From Patescibacteria group bacterium (lineage in GTDB: Bacteria > Patescibacteriota > Patescibacteriia > XYB2-FULL-38-15): DNA of 12,350 bases. The translations under genes and the position numbers were made by a program. Each line of letters begins with the position of its first letter. Positions within the stretch are counted from its first letter, which is position 1. A model generated the notes under the pieces. The model did not search any database. It was not told the DNA's origin and worked only from the letters and a program-made list of their open reading frames with translations. The stretch covers positions 1 through 12,350 of the forward strand of contig JAHIRI010000019.1 in NCBI GenBank assembly GCA_018818855.1, given 5' to 3'. Below, one piece after another: positions 1-6,275 of this stretch.

Positions 1-559
1 CGGGGAAACCAATAGTGGAGGTGGCAATATAGGGAACGCCATGCGCGGCGGCAATCGCGGGTAAATCTTTTTTTATAAATTCATTGCCAAGCGCGATTGC
101 ATTGGGAGTAGTGGTTGTTGCCGCGCCGAAGGGAGTTGAGCCGGAATATTGGTTGCCGGTGTTCATGTAGGCTTCGTTGTCAAAACAAATATAAATAATA
201 TTTTCATGCCGCGTCCAAAGACCGGAGAGCGCGCCAAAGCCGATATCAAAAGTTGAACCATCACCGGCAAAAACAGCCACCGTAGTTTTATTGTCACCTT
301 TAGCTTCTAGCGCCGCTAAAACTCCAGAGGCGACCGACGGAGCGTTTTCAAAAAGAGAATGAATCCAGGGAACTTTCCAGGAAGAGTGCGGAGTTGGTGT
401 GGTTGTTACCTCAAGACAGCCCGTGGCCGAGACAACAATCGTCTCTTTGCCGAGAGCGTTAATTACATGACGCGCAGCCAAAAGTTCACCACAGCCAGCG
501 CAACCGCGATGACCCGGAGCGAGAAGGTGATTAAAAGGATTTTGATATTTTTGAGGCAT
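1..559 (-). CDS. porB: Pyruvate/2-oxoacid:ferredoxin oxidoreductase beta subunit, 3'-truncated by window edge
   Basis: Beta subunit of the multi-subunit oxidoreductase that converts pyruvate and CoA to acetyl-CoA, CO2 and reduced ferredoxin in the cytoplasm; it binds thiamine diphosphate and one [4Fe-4S] cluster. The first 186 residues are visible, read from the ATG at 559. Near the N-terminus is GHRGCAGCGELLAAR, with Cys20 and Cys23, then Cys48, the usual first three cluster ligands. The thiamine-diphosphate motif is GDGSTFDIG at residues 99-107, continued by the metal-binding segment NEAYMNTG at 128-135. It starts only 3 bases after the stop of the pilin-like gene, so the two are almost certainly cotranscribed. 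There is no Shine-Dalgarno sequence. The fourth cluster cysteine and the C-terminus lie outside the window. Family assignment is firm; pyruvate rather than another 2-oxoacid as substrate is an inference. Confidence 0.93.
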   Translation of the reverse strand, partial: MPQKYQNPFNHLLAPGHRGCAGCGELLAARHVINALGKETIVVSATGCLEVTTTPTPHSSWKVPWIHSLFENAPSVASGVLAALEAKGDNKTTVAVFAGDGSTFDIGFGALSGLWTRHENIIYICFDNEAYMNTGNQYSGSTPFGAATTTTPNAIALGNEFIKKDLPAIAAAHGVPYIATSTIGFP

Positions 560-562
560 AAT

Positions 563-2851
563 TTATCGACAACGTTTGTAGCCAATTGTGGCTTTTTCCT
601 GGTTTTTTGTAATCTGGAAAGGGTTGCGTTCTCTCGCGGTTGCTTCTTTCACATCAACATAGGTGGCACCGGCGCCACTGCATGAACCAGAAGCGCAATC
701 AGCGTTACTAACACAAAGTTGCCCTTTTTGTTGCGCTCCGGCAATGAAGGGATAAACAATCGGATAAATCATATCGGAATTTATTCCTTCTTGGTTCAAT
801 AGCCAGCGACCCGTCCCGAAGCTGCTGTTAATGGCTGCCATTTGGCGTGGTATACATTTATAATCATCCACGCTTGTCCCTGAAGCGGACGCGCTTGTTG
901 GAGAAGCAACAGTTCCGGTTCTTCCGTCTGGATTCCAATACCAACTGTTTTGTATAGCGGAGACGCAGTCAAGCGGAAGATGACAAGGATTTAAATCACA
1001 ATAAGCCCGAACATTTTGTGCGCTGGAAAGAAATGCCTCCGGTGAAAGAGCCATTTCCGAAAGAGTCTCTTGCCAACTGGTTTCGCCGGCCGCTTTAAAT
1101 TTAATTTTTCTAGCATAATCTTCACAGCTGTTAATTTCATCGCAATTAATTTTTACGAGAGCGCACGTTCCTTGTGTTCCGAAAAAATTTTCAGGATGTC
1201 TGGCAATTTCTCCTGTTTTGAAAAATTCTTTTAAGGCGACATAAACGCCGCCGATAGTTGCGGCCGCGGGGTTAGCAAGAGCGACCAAAGTGCCGCCACC
1301 GCAAGAAGCGGCAAAGCTGGCAACGTTACTGATGTTTGTGAGTGTCTCCGATCCGACTAATCCTCCAACCGTTCCGGTGCCCGAAGCGGCAACATCAGCC
1401 CCAGCGGCAAGTTTTGAGGTGTATACTTCGGCGCGTGAAACTTTGGTGGCAAAACCGGCGACTTCGGCGGCTACTTCTGCCGCCTCAACTCCGCCCTCCA
1501 TGGTAAATTCAGTGCCAAGTTTGGTAAATTTTGCCACACCAGATCTTAGGGCTCCAGTGCCCAATGATGCCCAGACCGCGGCCGAGCCAAAGTCGCCGCA
1601 GGCTGATTTAAAACTTTCCCAGACGCCGCCCGAACCTAACGCCGTGAGAGTATCAAGAAACTCACACTTATTTATATGGGGATATTGAGCGATTGGTTCG
1701 AACTTATCACAAGTCAAAAATCCATAATTTCTGCGAGGAGTTTGAAAATCAGAGCCAGTTGAGGGATCTTTGATAGCCGCAAGAGCTGGGTCAAGTCGGA
1801 CACGGGCACAAGACTGGCAGGTTGCGGTTTTAGTGCAGTCAAGTGGATCGGGGGAAGTACACGGAATACAAGATTGTTCTACATCTGCACATTTACCATA
1901 AGTACATTTTGACGGAACATTAGCGTTTTCATCAGTAGGTTTTGGAATACCGGGATCACCGCATAATGTTTTGCCAATCCCTTCCGGTTCAACTTCAATT
2001 CCCGCCTCTTCCAGGTCTTCACAAAATTGAGTGAACTGAACTGCTGGAGCAACGAGCGGAACTTTTGGAAACTTTAAAGTCAAAAGCGCCGGGTTCACGG
2101 TTTGCAAAAGAAAATAAGATGTCAAAGCTAAGATTAAACCAATCAGGGCGCTGCTGATATAATCCTTGGCATTTGAAACACGCTCGGGCGATCCGCCGGC
2201 TGTGAGATAGAGCAGTCCACCAATCATAATCATAATGCCGGCCAAAATACCGGTAATTGAAACCCCCCACTGATAAAGGGTGGAAATATATTGTGCCGGA
2301 TCGGTAACTTCGCGAAGACCGCCCAAAGAAATTTCCAAAGTTGCCGGAACGGGTTTTGCATAACAGAAGCCGCGGTTTTCTCCGCAAACATCTGCTTTCA
2401 ATTCAAAACAGGCTTGGCAGTCTAAGGTTTTTTTCATGCAATCAGATTTTGACCAGCATTGGGCGCTAGCTTCGGAAGTTTGAGCGCTTGCGGCATAAGG
2501 TGTTGTCGGGGTTGGTATGACTCCGTGTAACCCTCCACCGCCACCACCGCACATCGTATTACTCGCACCGCAGTAATAAGTGCAAAGAACCCTGGCTGAT
2601 TCCATAGAGAGAGTAATATGTGAGGTGGGCGGGCAAGCAGTACTGTTGTTACAAATACAATCCCAGCTAGCCGATCTCGCGATGCAATCAATCTGTGGAG
2701 CGGCGCAAGATCCGGGGAGAGCCTGAAATGATCCCTCGGGGCATTCGGTCGCCGTAACGCAAGCGGCTTCGGCCGAGAAAGATCCGGCGAAAGCGTTAAT
2801 TAGAAGAAATCCGGCGGAGACGAAAAAAATTTTAACAATTTTTCGGGCCAT
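563..2851 (-). CDS. Large cysteine-rich exported protein with T4SS pilin-like (VirB2/TrbC-type) two-helix module
   Basis: 762 residues, function unknown. Residues 1-29 look like a signal peptide: basic MARKIVK, a hydrophobic core, then a small-residue cleavage region (SAEAA). Residues 31-163 are a cysteine-rich segment with a glycine run at 102-107. Two membrane helices at about 194-216 and 231-254 flank the loop LTAGGSPERVSNAKDYISSA and are followed by LLQTVNPALL. This pattern matches the VirB2/TrbC-like pilins common in Patescibacteria. From about 277 to the end is a long, mostly exported region with more cysteine clusters (316-348, 563-576, 618-629), an Ala/Gly-rich stretch at about 404-540, and C-terminal CVSNADCASGSC. 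I count 40 cysteines, which suggests an oxidised, disulfide-bonded ectodomain. Usual family pilins are about 100 residues, so this one carries large additions on both sides. It sits between porA and porB in a tight operon. Role in pili, secretion or surface structure is inferred only. Confidence 0.85.
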   Translation of the reverse strand: MARKIVKIFFVSAGFLLINAFAGSFSAEAACVTATECPEGSFQALPGSCAAPQIDCIARSASWDCICNNSTACPPTSHITLSMESARVLCTYYCGASNTMCGGGGGGLHGVIPTPTTPYAASAQTSEASAQCWSKSDCMKKTLDCQACFELKADVCGENRGFCYAKPVPATLEISLGGLREVTDPAQYISTLYQWGVSITGILAGIMIMIGGLLYLTAGGSPERVSNAKDYISSALIGLILALTSYFLLQTVNPALLTLKFPKVPLVAPAVQFTQFCEDLEEAGIEVEPEGIGKTLCGDPGIPKPTDENANVPSKCTYGKCADVEQSCIPCTSPDPLDCTKTATCQSCARVRLDPALAAIKDPSTGSDFQTPRRNYGFLTCDKFEPIAQYPHINKCEFLDTLTALGSGGVWESFKSACGDFGSAAVWASLGTGALRSGVAKFTKLGTEFTMEGGVEAAEVAAEVAGFATKVSRAEVYTSKLAAGADVAASGTGTVGGLVGSETLTNISNVASFAASCGGGTLVALANPAAATIGGVYVALKEFFKTGEIARHPENFFGTQGTCALVKINCDEINSCEDYARKIKFKAAGETSWQETLSEMALSPEAFLSSAQNVRAYCDLNPCHLPLDCVSAIQNSWYWNPDGRTGTVASPTSASASGTSVDDYKCIPRQMAAINSSFGTGRWLLNQEGINSDMIYPIVYPFIAGAQQKGQLCVSNADCASGSCSGAGATYVDVKEATARERNPFQITKNQEKATIGYKRCR

Positions 2852-2859
2852 AGTTTTTA

Positions 2860-2988
2860 TTATTTTATGGCTTGACTTGATAAATAAAAGATAACAAAAA
2901 AGCCAACAACTTGGATAACAAAAAGCGTGACCAAAACCCCTAAAAATATTTTTGGTAAAATTTGGAGAACTTTGTCGAGTTTAGGCAT
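2860..2988 (-). CDS. Small single-helix membrane protein (42 residues)
   Basis: A short gene that standard length cut-offs would miss. It starts at the ATG at 2988 (MPKLDKVLQ...) and ends with TAA at 2860. Residues 1-13 are short and mildly basic. Residues 14-36 form one strongly hydrophobic helix (IFLGVLVTLFVIQVVGFFV...), followed by a short polar tail ending SSQAIK. It lies 30 bases after porA and 8 bases before the pilin-like gene, on the same strand. That placement, with no room for anything else, is the main argument that it is translated. It is in frame with porA, separated by porA's TAA, so it could be a remnant of read-through sequence, but the clean hydrophobic composition argues for a real protein. 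Function is unknown; an accessory to the pilin-like protein is a reasonable guess. Confidence 0.6.
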   Translation of the reverse strand: MPKLDKVLQILPKIFLGVLVTLFVIQVVGFFVIFYLSSQAIK

Positions 2989-3000
2989 ATGAGTTGTGCT

Positions 3001-3019
3001 TAAATTAAAAGTTAAAAAT
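3001..3019 (-). repeat. Copy of a 19-base A/T-rich repeat upstream of the small membrane-protein gene
   Basis: Read on the minus strand this is ATTTTTAACTTTTAATTTA. The same 19 bases occur exactly at 8559-8577 on the plus strand, just before the RNase J gene. In both places the repeat lies in the sense direction of the next gene and ends 6 to 12 bases before its start codon. One end overlaps the porA stop codon. The low complexity weakens the significance. Confidence 0.5.
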
Positions 3020-4170
3020 TATCTGTCATAAAACCGCGTCGTGCAAGTTTTATCAGTAAGACTTAATTTTACGATTTTTTCAATGTGCTCTGGAGTAACA
3101 TCCCTTCCCCCTAAGCCAACAATAAAATTGGAAACCATGCCAATCGGGCAGAGATTTTTTATTTCACTAGCTAGAATTCCGCCTTGGCCGAGAGAGATGG
3201 CCCGATCAAGCACAGCAACATGCTTTGGTCTAACTTGTAAAATTATTTTGGAAATTTCCGCGTCAGGAAAAGGCCGGTAACATTTAATTTTTAAAATGCC
3301 AACTTTATCAGATATTTTTTTCTCATTAAAGGTTGCCCTGATTGTTCCCAAAATTGAACCCATGGCGATAATCATCAGTTTTGGATTTTTCGGACCAGTG
3401 TATTCAACTAAACCATCATGGCGGGCAGATTGTTTTTTAAATAATTTATTAAATTCCGCTGCGGTCTTTTTAATGTTTTTTTTGCTGGCAATCAAATTTT
3501 CGTGCAATTTTTTTCTGGCGAGGATATAACTTTCCGGCGAAGAAATTCCGCCGATTGAAACTGGGTTTTTAGGATCCAGGAATTCGCCGGAGACAAGTTT
3601 TCGACGCGGTAAAAATTTATCCACTAATTTTTGGTCGGGGATATCAACTTGCCCAAAGGTGTGAGTCAGACTGAATCCGTCCACCGAGATCATCACCGGC
3701 AGATTTGTCTCTTCGGCTATTTTGTAACCTTGAATATGAAGATCAGATGCTTCTTGATTATCTTCGGCAAAAAGCATTATCCAGCCGGCGTCACGAGCCG
3801 TCATTACATCTTGCTGGTCATTCCAAATATTAATTGGCGCGGAGATGGCGCGGTTGGCGCAAGTTAGAACAACTGGCAGATTAAGTCCGGCGATATTGAA
3901 CAAAACCTCTGTCATCAAGAGCAAGCCTTGTGAGGCGCTGGCCGTGTAAACTCTCGCGCCGGCAGCAGAAGCTCCTAGGACAACCGAAGCCGCAGACATT
4001 TCGCTTTCCGGTTTTATATATTTAAAATCAGCTTGGCCCTGGGCTTTGAATTCAGCCAAGTTTTCCAAAATATGAGTTTGCGGGGTGATAGGGTAGGCAG
4101 CAACAACATCTGGCCGGCAGAGTTTTACAGTTTCGGCAATGGCGCGCGACCCTTCTAAAAATTTTTTCAT
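3019..4170 (-). CDS. porA: Pyruvate/2-oxoacid:ferredoxin oxidoreductase alpha subunit
   Basis: 383 residues, full length for the family. The alpha subunit pairs with PorB to bind and decarboxylate the 2-oxoacid. Visible family signatures: GSRAIAE at the N-terminus, AAYPITPQTH at 25-33 (substrate-binding strand and loop), TASASQGLLLMTEVLF, and APINIWNDQQDVMTARDAGW, all from the N-terminal pyrimidine-binding domain. The C-terminal transketolase-like domain shows IGILK-type strands and VLDRAISLGQGGILASEIK. The start is the ATG at 4170, with the N-terminal sequence aligning as expected for PorA. porD lies 47 bases upstream; the spacer holds a palindromic repeat. The gene downstream is not porB, as would be usual, but a small membrane-protein gene and the pilin-like gene. 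Assignment is firm. Confidence 0.95.
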   Translation of the reverse strand: MKKFLEGSRAIAETVKLCRPDVVAAYPITPQTHILENLAEFKAQGQADFKYIKPESEMSAASVVLGASAAGARVYTASASQGLLLMTEVLFNIAGLNLPVVLTCANRAISAPINIWNDQQDVMTARDAGWIMLFAEDNQEASDLHIQGYKIAEETNLPVMISVDGFSLTHTFGQVDIPDQKLVDKFLPRRKLVSGEFLDPKNPVSIGGISSPESYILARKKLHENLIASKKNIKKTAAEFNKLFKKQSARHDGLVEYTGPKNPKLMIIAMGSILGTIRATFNEKKISDKVGILKIKCYRPFPDAEISKIILQVRPKHVAVLDRAISLGQGGILASEIKNLCPIGMVSNFIVGLGGRDVTPEHIEKIVKLSLTDKTCTTRFYDR

Positions 4171-4180
4171 ATAATATGAT

Positions 4181-4208
4181 GAGATCCCTCGCTCTCGCTC
4201 GGGATGAC
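4181..4208. repeat. Short imperfect palindrome in the porD-porA spacer
   Basis: A 28-base element with outer arms ATCCC (4184-4188) and GGGAT (4201-4205) around a CGCTCTCGCT-like centre. Its form (GAGATCCCTCG...CTCGGGATGAC) resembles a dispersed intergenic palindrome that I recall from many environmental bacterial genomes. Only one copy was found in this window, so the family claim rests on resemblance. It lies between stop and start codons within the por transcript and does not interrupt a gene. Confidence 0.5.
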
Positions 4209-4217
4209 GCCGTTGCG

Positions 4218-4505
4218 TTATTTTTCTTCAAGATGCATTGAAATAGCTTTGACCGGGCATTCTTTGGCACAAATTCCGCAACCTTTGCAAAAATTCAAAT
4301 CGCGGTCGTAAAAAAATAAGCCCTTGGAATTTTTTTGGCCGGTTTTGAAACAGATGCCTTCCGGACAAACACGATCACAGGTACCGCAGCCAATACAAAT
4401 TTCATGGTCAACTGTTGGGTAGTAAACTCGCCAGTCGCCTGTTTTGTTGGCGATTGTTGATCCGGGTTTGAAAAAAAGATCATTGGTGATTTTTTTGTTT
4501 GCCAT
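4218..4505 (-). CDS. porD: Pyruvate/2-oxoacid:ferredoxin oxidoreductase delta subunit (2[4Fe-4S] ferredoxin)
   Basis: A 95-residue ferredoxin-like subunit that passes electrons from the PorAB core to soluble ferredoxin. It has two classic cluster motifs: CIGCGTCDRVCPEGIC (Cys37, 40, 43, 47) and CKGCGICAKECP (Cys73, 76, 79, 83). In 2[4Fe-4S] folds the last cysteine of each motif binds the other cluster. I chose the ATG at 4505 (MANKKITND), 4 bases after the porG stop. An in-frame ATG at 4541 would add 12 residues that overlap porG's end; the shorter form matches usual PorD length. The N-terminal part DWRVYYPTVDHE is also typical. Assignment is firm; the start is less so. Confidence 0.93.
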   Translation of the reverse strand: MANKKITNDLFFKPGSTIANKTGDWRVYYPTVDHEICIGCGTCDRVCPEGICFKTGQKNSKGLFFYDRDLNFCKGCGICAKECPVKAISMHLEEK

Positions 4506-4509
4506 ATTT

Positions 4510-5127
4510 TTAACAAGTGACAGAAAAATTTTGACCTCCATCCACGGCGACTTCGCATTTTTCTGCGGAAAAACAATATTCGGAATTCTGGTTGCAATGG
4601 CAGTAGGCAGTATTCATGGCTTTAAGATTTTTTTCCGCAACTTCTTTTTTAAAACGAGCCGTGATGGCTGTGGTTAAAGATTTCGGATCCAGGAGGCCGC
4701 AGACTCCTGCGAAAGCGCCGAGTAAAATAGTGTTGATAATTGGTTTTCCCAAAATCGCGAGGGCGATTTGCGTTGCCGGAATGGTTTGGATGGTATTTTT
4801 TTCAAAAATTTTTCTGAAAGCGGCAGGAGATTTTTCGGTATTTATGACAATAAAAGTTTCTTTTGAAATGCCCTGTCGTACTTCATCCATATTTACCAAA
4901 GTGGGATCTTGAATAATAAGGTAGTCGGGTTTGTAAATTTTTGAATGAAGAGTTATTGGTTTATCAGAAATTCTGGCGTAGGCTTCAACCGGAGCGCCGC
5001 GTCGTTCAATCCCAAAAGAAGGGAAAGCTTGTGAAAATTTTCCGTCTAGGTGCGCCGCTTCGGCAATGAGTTCTGCGGCGGTGACTGTTCCTTGACCGCC
5101 GCGGCCATGTAAGCGAATTTCAATCAT
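4510..5127 (-). CDS. porG: Pyruvate/2-oxoacid:ferredoxin oxidoreductase gamma subunit with cysteine-rich C-terminal tail
   Basis: 205 residues. The gamma subunit completes the PorGDAB complex and helps form the CoA-binding and interface regions. The N-terminus MIEIRLHGRGGQGTVTAAEL and FPSFGIERRGAPVEAYARIS are clear signatures of the family. The normal domain appears to end near residue 170 (KKEVAEKNLKAM). The last 35 residues are an extension with five cysteines at 176, 178, 185, 191 and 205 (AYCHCNQNSEYCFSAEKCEV...). Such a tail is not part of the PorG domain as I know it. It might bind a metal or cluster, but no known motif fits. It starts 5 bases after the DsbA-like gene and ends 4 bases before porD. 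Confidence 0.93.
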   Translation of the reverse strand: MIEIRLHGRGGQGTVTAAELIAEAAHLDGKFSQAFPSFGIERRGAPVEAYARISDKPITLHSKIYKPDYLIIQDPTLVNMDEVRQGISKETFIVINTEKSPAAFRKIFEKNTIQTIPATQIALAILGKPIINTILLGAFAGVCGLLDPKSLTTAITARFKKEVAEKNLKAMNTAYCHCNQNSEYCFSAEKCEVAVDGGQNFSVTC

Positions 5128-5132
5128 AAAAA

Positions 5133-5876
5133 TTAAGGAGTATTTTGTGTCGAAAGAAAATCAATAATTTTTTTAAAGTTAGCAACGGAGAGAACGCCTT
5201 CAATTTTTTCTCCACTCACAAACCAAGTCGGGGTTCCGATAACGCCCAAAGCTTGGGCGTCTACAACGTCTTTTAAAACAGCACCCTTTCCCTGATAGCC
5301 ATCCAAACATTTTGTAAATTGTCCCGCGTCCAAACCGATTTCAGAAGCGTAAAGAAGAAAATTTTCCCGATCAAGTTTTTCCCCTTCAAAAATTTTATCA
5401 CTCATTTGCCAGAATTTATCTTGGGCATGAGCGCATTCGCCGGCTTGGGCGGCCAGCATTGAATTTTGGTGAATATCTGTTAGAGGGAAATTTCTAAAAA
5501 TAAAATTTATTTTGCCACCGTAGGCGGTTTCGGCGGCGCGCATCGCGGTCGCGGCTTCGCGGGAGTAGGGGCATTCAAAATCAAAAAATCCGACAATTGT
5601 GATAGGCGCGGACGGGGCAGACGCCGGTTCTCCGTCGGGATTTAATTTGGAAAGATCCGGTGCGCCGGTTGCGGTCGCGGCACTTGCAGATTTCTGAAAC
5701 ATCGTCCCGCCGGGCAAAGATATTTTTCCACTTTTTATCTGGCGATAATAAAAATAAACCTGTCCGCCGATGACAATAAGCAAAATTAAAATCAAACCGC
5801 CAATAACGAGGAGCAACGCCCCCCACCACTTTTTATACCATTTCGGGGAAATTTCTTCAGAAAAATTTTCCTCCAT
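5133..5876 (-). CDS. Membrane-anchored DsbA-like thioredoxin-fold protein with CPYS active site
   Basis: 247 residues from the ATG at 5876; an upstream ATG at 5966 would add 30 residues, unlikely because the chosen start gives a short acidic N-terminus and then a normal membrane anchor. Residues 18-44 form one transmembrane helix (WGALLLVIGGLILILLIVIG...), followed by a Ser/Ala/Pro-rich linker and a DsbA-like (Thioredoxin_4 type) domain from about 90 to 243 outside the membrane. The active-site region is FFDFECPYSREAA, with Cys102 and Ser105 where most DsbA proteins have a second cysteine. The cis-proline loop GTPTW (Pro216) is present. Cys148 and Cys190 are likely a structural pair. Family members make or shuffle disulfides in exported proteins; with one active-site thiol this one may isomerise or reduce. 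It is the first gene of the por transcript, 5 bases before porG. Confidence 0.88.
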   Translation of the reverse strand: MEENFSEEISPKWYKKWWGALLLVIGGLILILLIVIGGQVYFYYRQIKSGKISLPGGTMFQKSASAATATGAPDLSKLNPDGEPASAPSAPITIVGFFDFECPYSREAATAMRAAETAYGGKINFIFRNFPLTDIHQNSMLAAQAGECAHAQDKFWQMSDKIFEGEKLDRENFLLYASEIGLDAGQFTKCLDGYQGKGAVLKDVVDAQALGVIGTPTWFVSGEKIEGVLSVANFKKIIDFLSTQNTP

Positions 5877-5909
5877 ATTTTTTGAATAATGAAATTTGTT
5901 ATGTAGATG

Positions 5910-5918
5910 TGATACAAT
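5910..5918 (+). promoter_or_regulatory. Possible extended -10 promoter (TGATACAAT)
   Basis: The plus strand reads TGATACAAT, a TGn-TACAAT extended -10. No good -35 is visible at 17 bases. It could drive the small basic ORF starting at 6020, with a leader of roughly 95 bases. Seen in sequence only. Confidence 0.3.
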
Positions 5919-5952
5919 GAAGAGTATAAACTCTGTATTGTCTGCGATGCTC

Positions 5953-5978
5953 GGGGAAAGGCACAAGCGCTTTTTCCC
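5953..5978. promoter_or_regulatory. Inverted repeat (GGGAAA/TTTCCC) in the operon leader
   Basis: GGGAAA at 5954-5959 can pair with TTTCCC at 5973-5978, with a short inner GC pairing. It lies in what would be the 5' leader of the minus-strand operon if the extended -10 at 5999-6007 is used. A second small inverted repeat, AGAGT-ATAA-ACTCT, lies at 5921-5934. I do not recognise a named riboswitch. Confidence 0.3.
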
Positions 5979-5998
5979 TCACTATCCTCAACAATAAA

Positions 5999-6007
5999 AT
6001 TATATCA
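5999..6007 (-). promoter_or_regulatory. Possible extended -10 promoter for the dsbA-por-pilin operon
   Basis: The minus strand reads TGATATAAT, a perfect extended -10 (TGn plus TATAAT). The -35 position lacks TTGACA, which an extended -10 can tolerate. It would start transcription near 5992, giving a leader of about 115 bases before the DsbA-like gene. It is the best promoter candidate on the minus strand upstream of that gene. Confidence 0.45.
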
Positions 6008-6019
6008 TAAAACATTAAT

Positions 6020-6160
6020 ATGGTATATTCCGAAGAGTGGGAAAAAAAGTTGGAAAAGGAGAGGAAAAAAAGAGAAAAGAAAAAACGTCGCCGCCATAAA
6101 GTAAGTGGAAAGGGAGTTTTTAAATTAAGAGAAATTTTAAGTAAAAAGGGGAAAAATTGA
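6020..6160 (+). CDS. Small, highly basic hypothetical protein (46 residues)
   Basis: An ORF too short for usual cut-offs, from the ATG at 6020 to TGA at 6158-6160. It begins MVYSEEWEKKLEKERKK, continues with an unbroken Lys/Arg run including KKRRRH at 21-26, and ends LREILSKKGKN. The first 25 residues could form a charged helix. Roughly half the residues are lysine, arginine or glutamate, so it would be soluble and might bind nucleic acid, but no family is recognised. A weak plus-strand extended -10 lies upstream and secG's promoter downstream. The A/G-rich base composition alone could give such an ORF by chance, so its reality is uncertain. Confidence 0.4.
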   Translation: MVYSEEWEKKLEKERKKREKKKRRRHKVSGKGVFKLREILSKKGKN

Positions 6161-6217
6161 CCATAATAAGCTGGTATATGGCTCAGGCAAAAGTAGGCGC
6201 GTATTTTTTGTGTATGG

Positions 6218-6246
6218 TTGACAAAAAAGGGCATTTTTGGTATTAT
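6218..6246 (+). promoter_or_regulatory. Strong sigma-70-type promoter for secG
   Basis: TTGACA at 6218-6223, a spacer of exactly 17 bases, then TATTAT at 6241-6246, preceded by TGG to make an extended -10. Transcription would start near 6253, about 23 bases before the secG start codon. This is the clearest promoter in the window and likely also serves the downstream solute-binding protein gene and perhaps tRNA-Leu. Confidence 0.75.
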
Positions 6247-6275
6247 TTTAAAAGTGAGGATTTTATATAACTTAT

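Noticed and set aside
359..685. Plus-strand ORF of 108 residues at the porB/pilin-like junction
   Set aside because: It lies antisense across two well-supported genes and has no recognisable protein features.
1290..1688. Plus-strand ORF of 132 Pro/Ala-rich residues
   Set aside because: Antisense to the Ala-rich part of the pilin-like gene; the composition is explained by that gene's codons.
5899..6234. Minus-strand ORF of 111 residues upstream of the DsbA-like gene
   Set aside because: Phe/Leu-rich mistranslation of the antisense of the basic small ORF and of promoter DNA; no coherent domain.
6178..6270. 30-residue plus-strand ORF before secG (MAQAKVGAYF...)
   Set aside because: It runs through the strong secG promoter, so the transcript from that promoter would lack its start; very short with no features.
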